Assembly: GCA_022315425.1 (NCBI GenBank)
Contig: JAIUPT010000050.1
Span: 372,001 to 436,000, forward strand
Direction of reading: 5' to 3'
From: Pseudevernia furfuracea
Lineage: Eukaryota; Ascomycota; Lecanoromycetes; Lecanorales; Parmeliaceae
DNA length: 64,000 bases
Of this stretch, positions 58,087 to 64,000 are shown one piece after another; positions within the stretch are counted from its first letter, which is position 1, and every line of letters begins with the position of its first letter. A model generated the notes under the pieces. It did no database searches, had not been told where the DNA came from, and saw only the letters and a list, made by a program, of their open reading frames with translations. The position numbers were made by a program, and so were the translations under genes.

Positions 58087-58953
58087 ATGGACGATAGCTC
58101 GCCTCCGCAGCAAACATTATCATCAACAGCTCCTCAAGCAGTCGCCTCCAAAATGGTCACCAAAACCACGTCTCTTCCCCGAGCCAGCCAAACCCCTTTC
58201 CCAATCCTCGAATTCCCACTCGAACCCCGCGACCTCATCTACCGCTGCGCTCTTGTCTCTTCCCCGCTACGTACTCACCGGTATTAGTATCATCATTGGT
58301 TCATGGAAGGCTTAAAACCAGACAACCCCAAAAGGCGAGCAACCATCTCTCAACCTACTTCTCGCCAACCGACAAATCTACAGCGAAGCATTCCGCATCT
58401 TCTATCACGAAGGCGGCTTTATTATCCCCGTCTTTTTCGTCTTCCTCAAATACACGGCGAAATTGTTTACCCCACTAGTCGACCAACTATCGCATCAACA
58501 TTGGATGGCCCTGGACGACAAGTGGTACCGGCACATCAGAAACATCGAGATCGAGATCGGTGATTATGACCTGAACATCTTTCTTGAAGAACGTAATAAT
58601 ATTGGGGGAAAATTCGAGCACTTGGAGCCGGCTCTGGCTAGAATTCCTCCCCTGAAGACAATCACCGTGGCATGGCAAACCTACGCACAAACGACGACGC
58701 CGGAGCAGTATTGCCTCATCAGATACACCTCTTTTTACCCTCGGCACACCAGTTACCCATGCGGAGAAACTTCGTGCTCGCTATGATGCGGATTTTTAGG
58801 TCGTTCGAGATGAGCCATCCGGCTGTCAAGATCACGGTCGAGAGGCCAGCGAAGAGGCTGACGTATGAAGAGAACATTAAGCCGCAAGGTTCGGATATGG
58901 GTCAATATATGGGTCTAGAGGAGTTCTTAGTGGTGCTCGAGAGTGGAAATTGA
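58087..58953 (+). pseudogene. 2EXR gene relic 3
   Basis: ATG 58087 opens a Ser/Thr/Gln-rich start followed by FPILEFPLEPRDLIYRCALV. Stops and frame changes follow near 58285-58340. LLANRQIYSEAFRIFYHEGGF appears in a different frame (about 58360-58425). The body with RNIEIEIGDYDLNIFLEE continues to about 58690, and a final fragment runs to 58953. At least three lesions are present. Confidence 0.6.
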
Positions 58954-59327
58954 GTGCCGAAGGCCATGAGTGAGGCTCATAAGGGGCTACGATAGGCTGA
59001 AGCTTTGCTGGTAAGGCGTGATTTTATACTTGCATGAGCAGAATGACCTTCTCTGGTCGGTACCAAACCTTGGACGATCTCACACTGAGGAGTTCAGAGG
59101 CAGTTTGGAGGTATGATAACAGGACATGGAAAACTCTAGTCAACAATTTCGATTTCTTAGATCTGATAGAAGTGGATGAGCGATGGTCCGAAACCATTGC
59201 TTGCTCTTGGAATGAGGCCGATAGTCTCCAGGAATTTTAAGTAGCGAGCCTGCTCATTCGGGCCCAGCAGGGCCTCAGTAGATCTAAGGTACAGACTCGT
59301 GTAATTCCATCACAACCGTCACCATCA
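58954..59327. other. Intergenic between 2EXR relics
   Basis: A 68-codon open frame (59034-59240) has no recognisable motif. Nothing is supported. Confidence 0.35.
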
Positions 59328-59830
59328 TTGACACCAGCTTTAACTAGAGAGGGAAGGGGGAACACACCACCAAGACTCCAACCCCTTCTTCCGATAACCA
59401 GTCCACAAACAGGTCATATCGCCTTCCCCTTCCTCAGCCTCACCCCCGAACTCCGCAACTCCGTCTACAAGTCATCCCTCCTATCACATCTACTATACCA
59501 ACTTCCCAGATCCACCGAATAGTGGTGGCATGATTGCTCGCCAATCCGGACTTCTCAAGAAGCCGAACCCGCTCTATGATAAACTACTTCTAGCCAATGG
59601 TCAAACACACGACGAAGCATCCCATATCCTCTACTACCATACTCATTTCCGATTCCCCCCCCCTTCACCTCCAAAAAGCCCCCTCTCAGACCCTCCGTCT
59701 CACAGGACGCCACCTTCCGAATCCGCTACGACATTTCAACCACCTAGCCCTCAGCAAAGAAAACCCGTTCGTCCAGATCCGAAATGAGGCCATCGAAATC
59801 TGTTGGAAATGCCTACATCCTCCCTTCAAT
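59328..59830 (+). pseudogene. 2EXR gene relic 4 (N-terminal part)
   Basis: FPFLSLTPELRNSVYKSSLL (about 59425-59485) is the 2EXR opening. A stop follows at 59520, then LLLANGQTHDEASHILYYHTHF (59584-59650) in a different frame, then a C-rich tract (59655-59665) where the frame is lost. Only the N-terminal third is recognisable. Confidence 0.55.
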
Positions 59831-59884
59831 ATCAACAGGTTATGGGTCCTCGCGCAACTGCTTCGCAGTTGTCGTCAATCGAAT

Positions 59885-60105
59885 AAATCCTCAAGGAAAG
59901 AGGACGGTTACGGTCATTCCAGGGAACGGAAGGCACAGAGGACAGCTACAGTTATTCTAGGGAACGGAAGACAAGGGCAGTCACATTATCCTCAAGGAAG
60001 GAGGACGGTTACGGTCATTCCAGGCAACGGAAAGACACATACTCAGGAAAGGGAACAGGGGACGAAGGGCGGTGGTCATCCCAGGGAACGGAAAGACACA
60101 TACCC
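59885..60105 (+). repeat. Degenerate minisatellite-like repeats
   Basis: GGACGGTTACGGTCATTCCA followed by GG(G/C)AACGGAA occurs at about 59903 and 60003. Partial related units lie near 59940-59970 and 60070-60100 (CCCAGGGAACGGAAAGACACA). Unit spacing is irregular (about 45-100 bp). It directly precedes the Copia gag relic, and might be its 5' leader or an independent repeat. Confidence 0.55.
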
Positions 60106-60159
60106 AAGACACCGGCAAGATTGGAAATCAGGGGTTGACCTCAAGGCACCGAGGTTAAC

Positions 60160-61300
60160 ATGTCCACGAAAGACAGTGGATCAAGAGGAATCGAACGCTT
60201 GACCGAGGAAAATTTCGGATCATGGTTCATCAATCTTCGAGCAGAACTTCGCTCAAAGGAACTTTAGAAATACACTCAGGAGGCGTACAAGTTTGAAGAC
60301 TCAACGGCTGTGACAGCCATGGAAGGGTCTCCGCAGGTCTCCAGAAGGGAACAGAAGACAACGAAGGACTGAGGGGAGAGGTCTCAGGAAGCGGCCGATC
60401 TCATGACACCTACAATCAGCCCTGATATTCATTTGAAGCTCACGAGTATCGGATTCAACAACGGATAGCTCATGTTGAATTGGCTCCGGATTGATACAAA
60501 GAGATGAAAAAAGGAACAGGCAAAGGGAAATGGCAGGGATGCTGAACGGGCACGGAAATTTCAGGCCATGGTGGGCGGTGGCCACTGCATGCTGCATCAT
60601 GGGGGTGACCCCTGAATGCTCGTGTTGGATATCCACACTAGCAAGGCTTCTTAGCGAGTCTTGGCTTATCTTAAGCAGACTTTCTACCACTCTAGAGAAG
60701 AACGAAGCCTAGATCCTTCCATCAATTTCAGCAAAATCAACTAGGTTCGAGCGCAAACTAGAAGATATTTGTACCCAGTACGCAAGGGTACTGATAACAT
60801 GAGCGACATCTGTCAGGACCTCCTTCTTTCCATTACCTCCAGCACCTCCAGAAGATAACCATCTCATACCGAGGAAATCTTTACCGTGCCGACCCTACTC
60901 GCCCGGAGACACTCGGGTCCACAGAGCAGAGTACCTATGCACAGCCAACAGCGAGGACGCTGAAAGAAATTCACTTGACCTCTTGCACTTCTTCAGGAAC
61001 ATTTCAGCACAGTGGGATTGTGGGGAAGAGGGTCTCATGCATAGCCACATATGCGGTAGCCGACATTCGACTTTTCATGCTATTCCCAGTGGCCATGAGC
61101 CATGAATAAACAACCCTCTCAGCAATCTCTTCCCTCTCCACTCGAATCTGTCTCTTTCAAAGCAATAGCAATCCTTTTGTCCCTCCTACCCACTCACACC
61201 AGTATATAGCGTCAAAGTACTCCAGGTTTATGCTGCTGGAAGAGAAGCATGGGAGTTTTTCCAGCGCCAAAGCACGAGAATGTATCTGTTCAGGCCTCTC
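60160..61300 (+). mobile_element. Ty1/Copia retrotransposon gag relic
   Basis: From ATG 60160 the reading ERLTEENFGSWFINLRAELR is the typical N-terminal motif of fungal Copia gag proteins. The frame carries on through several in-frame stops (TAG at about 60265 where Trp is expected, TGA at about 60370, TAG at about 60465) with recognisable gag-like sequence (AADLMTPTISPDIHLKL). Weak remains extend to about 61300. No protease, integrase or reverse transcriptase block and no clear LTR pair were found. TGG-to-TAG changes fit, but do not prove, repeat-induced point mutation. Confidence 0.6.
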
Positions 61301-62370
61301 TCTATTTGCGCCACTGATGTGTGCTTCCAGTTCAGCATGAAGGCTAAGCGGAAGACACAGCTAGCCTGATGTCAAGGTGTCACGTTTCGTATGTACGCCT
61401 TATGCCAAATTCGAACGCGACCAGGAATACCAAGGACTACAGGGCAGGAGGAGATATAAAAAGCACTGATAGAGCTAATCAAGTAACTTGACGGGGATGG
61501 GGTTCAGGAGGGAAAGATCAAGGACTACATATTTGAGAAGACTACTGCTCTATGAAAGGGTGCCCTGAGTATTGCGGTACGAGCTGGTAGTACAAGGAGA
61601 GGGTGGATGGGTATAAGCTACTGAAAATATGTATTTGATCAAGAGAATCTAGACGAGCGTGCTGGGTATGTAGTTTCAACTCACAATCTAGAAGAGGGGC
61701 CAGGCTTTGGTTTTATTGCGAAAAACGTCGTGAGGGAGCTTGCAACAGAGAATCTTACATGAAGGGTAACCCTTCCGTGCTAGGTAGCAAGAAGAAAACT
61801 GCCCATGGAGCGTCCATAACAAGGGGTTTCGGGTCATTAATCCACTGGAGGGGCAGCAAACGGGGAGGACGAGCAAGTTTGGGCCCATCTTGCAGAACTT
61901 TTACTGGCAGACAAGCTCTAAGCTTTGAGGTTGTAGGATCGAAGGGCCACGATTGCGAACTGGTCGTGCAAGGCAGGGAAAGAGAAGTTGTTCATGCGAG
62001 GACTCTTGCAAAGTTCGTCAAATGCACTTGTGAGTGTTCAGTGCAATAACGTGGAGCACATGAAAATAAACCATTCTTCCTACCTTTGTGAATGAGAATA
62101 CTGGTGTTGGGAGACGAGGCTGAGTATCAAGTACACCCAAGGTTCTTCAGGCTGTTTGATTCTGTGCAGCTTGTGAGCAAAGTTATCAATTTGACTAATG
62201 CTCATTCTCTGAAGCCTAAGTTAAGTCTCTTGATGACTCTCTAGCCGTCAACCCCTCTCCCCGCTATTCGCTGAGCCTGTGGAAAGTTTTCGTCTGCGTC
62301 AAACCCACGCCGAATCCGACTTTCTAGCCATTGGAACTGTTCGCGAAGCAGAAAATGGTCGTGGTGGCGG
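61301..62370. other. Gene-poor stretch after the gag relic
   Basis: A 96-codon frame at 61759-62049 has no motif. No LTR was recognised. The right end is the 3' flank of the BTB gene. Confidence 0.4.
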
Positions 62371-63330
62371 CTACCGCAACCAGGGAGGTTGTGGAGTCCC
62401 CTCGTTCGCTCCTTCGGTGAGTCGAGCAATGAGATCGATTGCGAACTGCGGCGCCATTTCAACGATTTCCGCGAATTCCTTGATCTTCATGAGACTCTTC
62501 ACATGCTCCTTGATGGAATCCACCATCACCGTGCGTAACCCTTTGTCTGAGTCAGGTTCGGTCGTATAAGCGAACGCGACAGCCGTCGCATATTCTTCTA
62601 TCTCTGCTTGCGGGTTGCGCTTCCAGTCAATGACTTCGATGGCAGCTGTCATCTTTTGTGCGCAGGTGCTCTTGAGACCCTGGATTCCGTACTTGTCGCC
62701 AACGCCGTACATCAATGCGTGTACGCCAAGCCCCGGAGCCTGGACCAGACGTTTTTTGCCGTGTTGAATGGATTTGATGCCTAGGGGAGTTTTCTGGTTC
62801 ATTAGAAGGTCCATGGTATCATCAAAATCGCGTGTTTGGTGTTGCAATGTCTCCTGCAGAACCTCCCAACACATCCGCATCCCAAATCGTGTTGAAGCTC
62901 CATCTAGGAAGGCTATATTAGCGACGTAGAAGCTTATGTCTGTGTCGACTTCGTAATCGAGGACGTAGAGATATTCGATCATCTTCCTGACCACTGCAGG
63001 GTCTTCGTCGGGCAGGTCGATAACATTGAACCCAGCGTCCTACATCAAAAGTTTAGCTTGTTACCGTCGGAAATCAGTCCTCTTCCTACCTTGTAAGCAC
63101 CCCAGCAAGCATTGGCGAAAAATTCTGACCGTGAAGCTAGGATCACTTTGTGGACCTTGAACGTAGTTCCATGGCACGTAACAGTCAAGTCCGAGCCCTT
63201 TCCGGTATCGAGAAGTCTAAATCCCGTTCAGTGTAAGGTGGGACAGCTCGATATCTTGCTCTTACTCTGCGAAGGCCTCGACCAACTCCCACTTGGCGAA
63301 GTCTGGCCCATTTCCTACGGGAAGCGGCAT
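62371..63330 (-). CDS. BTB/POZ domain protein, 286 aa
   Basis: Exons 63330-63266, 63216-63090 and 63039-62371 sum to 287 codons (introns of 49 and 50 nt). The BTB fold is marked by SDLTVTCHGTTFKVHKVIL, SRSEFFANACWGAYK, and then VIDLPDEDPAVVRKMIEYLY. About 180 residues with no further domain follow, mostly helical and typical of fungal stand-alone BTB proteins. Such proteins can be CUL3 adaptors or scaffolds; no partner can be named. The start MPLPVGNGPDFA is the first ATG that keeps phase into the BTB core. Confidence 0.85.
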
Positions 63331-64000
63331 GATCGTTGTCTCCTGTAAGACAGATAATATGACGTGAACAGTGTTGGCGTTAGTTGTGATGCCTATGTTG
63401 ACGAATGTGCGAACTCGGCTCGGTGAGACTTCACAGGCAGAGGTGTTGACATTTGTTGTTTCGGCAAAGGCGGCAACCGCGGTTCCTCTTAAGATATTCA
63501 TCTTATTGCATGTCACTTGGCATCTAAGTGTCAAACAGGGTGCAGTTAATACATTTCTTACCTGCTTGTAAACTCCGCAATGTTTCGTACAATGACATCT
63601 GGACCCCAACTACACCCCTGAAGTCTGTTACCCCATTTCAGGCCTTCTGGCACCTCATGGTAAACAGCCGCTATGACCATATCCCTCTTCTTCGCCCTGG
63701 AGTCCTCTTCATACCTACTCTCCGCCTCCTGCACAGGCAACTGATACAAAGGTTCCGGAACCTCGGCCAAGACCGTCTTGAAGTCAACAGACGCTCGAGA
63801 TGGAGCTTAGCGTATCCTAGGACCTGGTCTTGTAGACTCTTGTCGGGCTCGGGCGTGGAGTCATATATTTTTATAGGCTGCAGTGGATGAAGATGGACAG
63901 CATGTAGATCTATGGTGGGATCCATGAGGTATAAGACCTCATGGATAACAAAGAATGGTCCTACAAACATTGGATGAAAAGGAGCAATCTATGACATGCA
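63331..64000 (-). other. Right-edge stretch with an unresolved minus-strand coding fragment
   Basis: A protein-like minus-strand frame runs from about 63806 down to 63560 (PEPLYQLPVQEAESRYEEDS, then KKRDMVIAAVYHEVP). A second fragment in another frame (63970 to about 63790) reads HPLQPIKIYDSTPEPDKSLQ. They may be exons of one gene continuing past the window, or parts of a relic. I do not recognise the family and could not find a phase-keeping splice between them. Confidence 0.3.

Noticed and set aside
59885..60105. CRISPR-like array
   Set aside because: Units are irregular, spacers are not uniform, and the genome is eukaryotic.

Overview
The window reads as a filamentous ascomycete genome. 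Genes are split by 41-150 nt GT-AG introns, mostly 45-75 nt, with CTNAC-like branch sites. The protein set (PEX2, importin-11/Kap120, eS19, 2EXR proteins, STAND NTPases, Copia gag, small secreted proteins) is that of Pezizomycotina. A helotialean (Leotiomycete) origin is only a guess; no rRNA or other marker is present. I built exon models by hand and checked that every junction keeps phase. All coding models sum to whole codons.

Layout. 0-10 kb: the 3' end of a Ser/Asp/Pro-rich surface-type protein, a long gene-poor stretch, a large membrane protein of unknown function, and a decayed secreted-protein gene. 10.3-17.2 kb: a seven-exon UvrD-like superfamily I helicase of about 2178 aa with a CCCH finger (minus strand). 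17.9-22.7 kb: the most interesting block. It holds a GIT1/phosphate-type MFS permease (minus), an HD-domain oxygenase resembling PhnZ/TmpB (minus) and, divergently, a phytanoyl-CoA-dioxygenase-like Fe(II)/2-oxoglutarate oxygenase resembling PhnY*/TmpA (plus). Together they look like an oxidative organophosphonate-catabolism module in a fungus.

24.3-30 kb is a run of broken genes: a V8-like serine protease with one nonsense codon, an unidentified gene with several lesions, a STAND NTPase relic and an MFS transporter with frameshifts. 30.2-34.8 kb: FAD monooxygenase, a small secreted protein and PEX2. 35-51.4 kb is mostly conserved housekeeping sequence: importin-11/Kap120, a secreted two-module protein, an uncharacterised coiled-coil protein, an alpha/beta-hydrolase fused to a metazoan-capping-enzyme-like RNA 5'-triphosphatase/DUSP domain, a dihydroxy-acid dehydratase paralogue with an 8-nt micro-exon, and ribosomal protein eS19.

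51.7-60 kb: a local expansion of 2EXR (F-box-like) genes, two intact (one carrying a 45-bp coding minisatellite) and four decayed, with a secreted M35-like pseudo-protease between them. 60-64 kb: degenerate minisatellite sequence, a Copia gag relic, a BTB/POZ gene and an unresolved fragment at the right edge.
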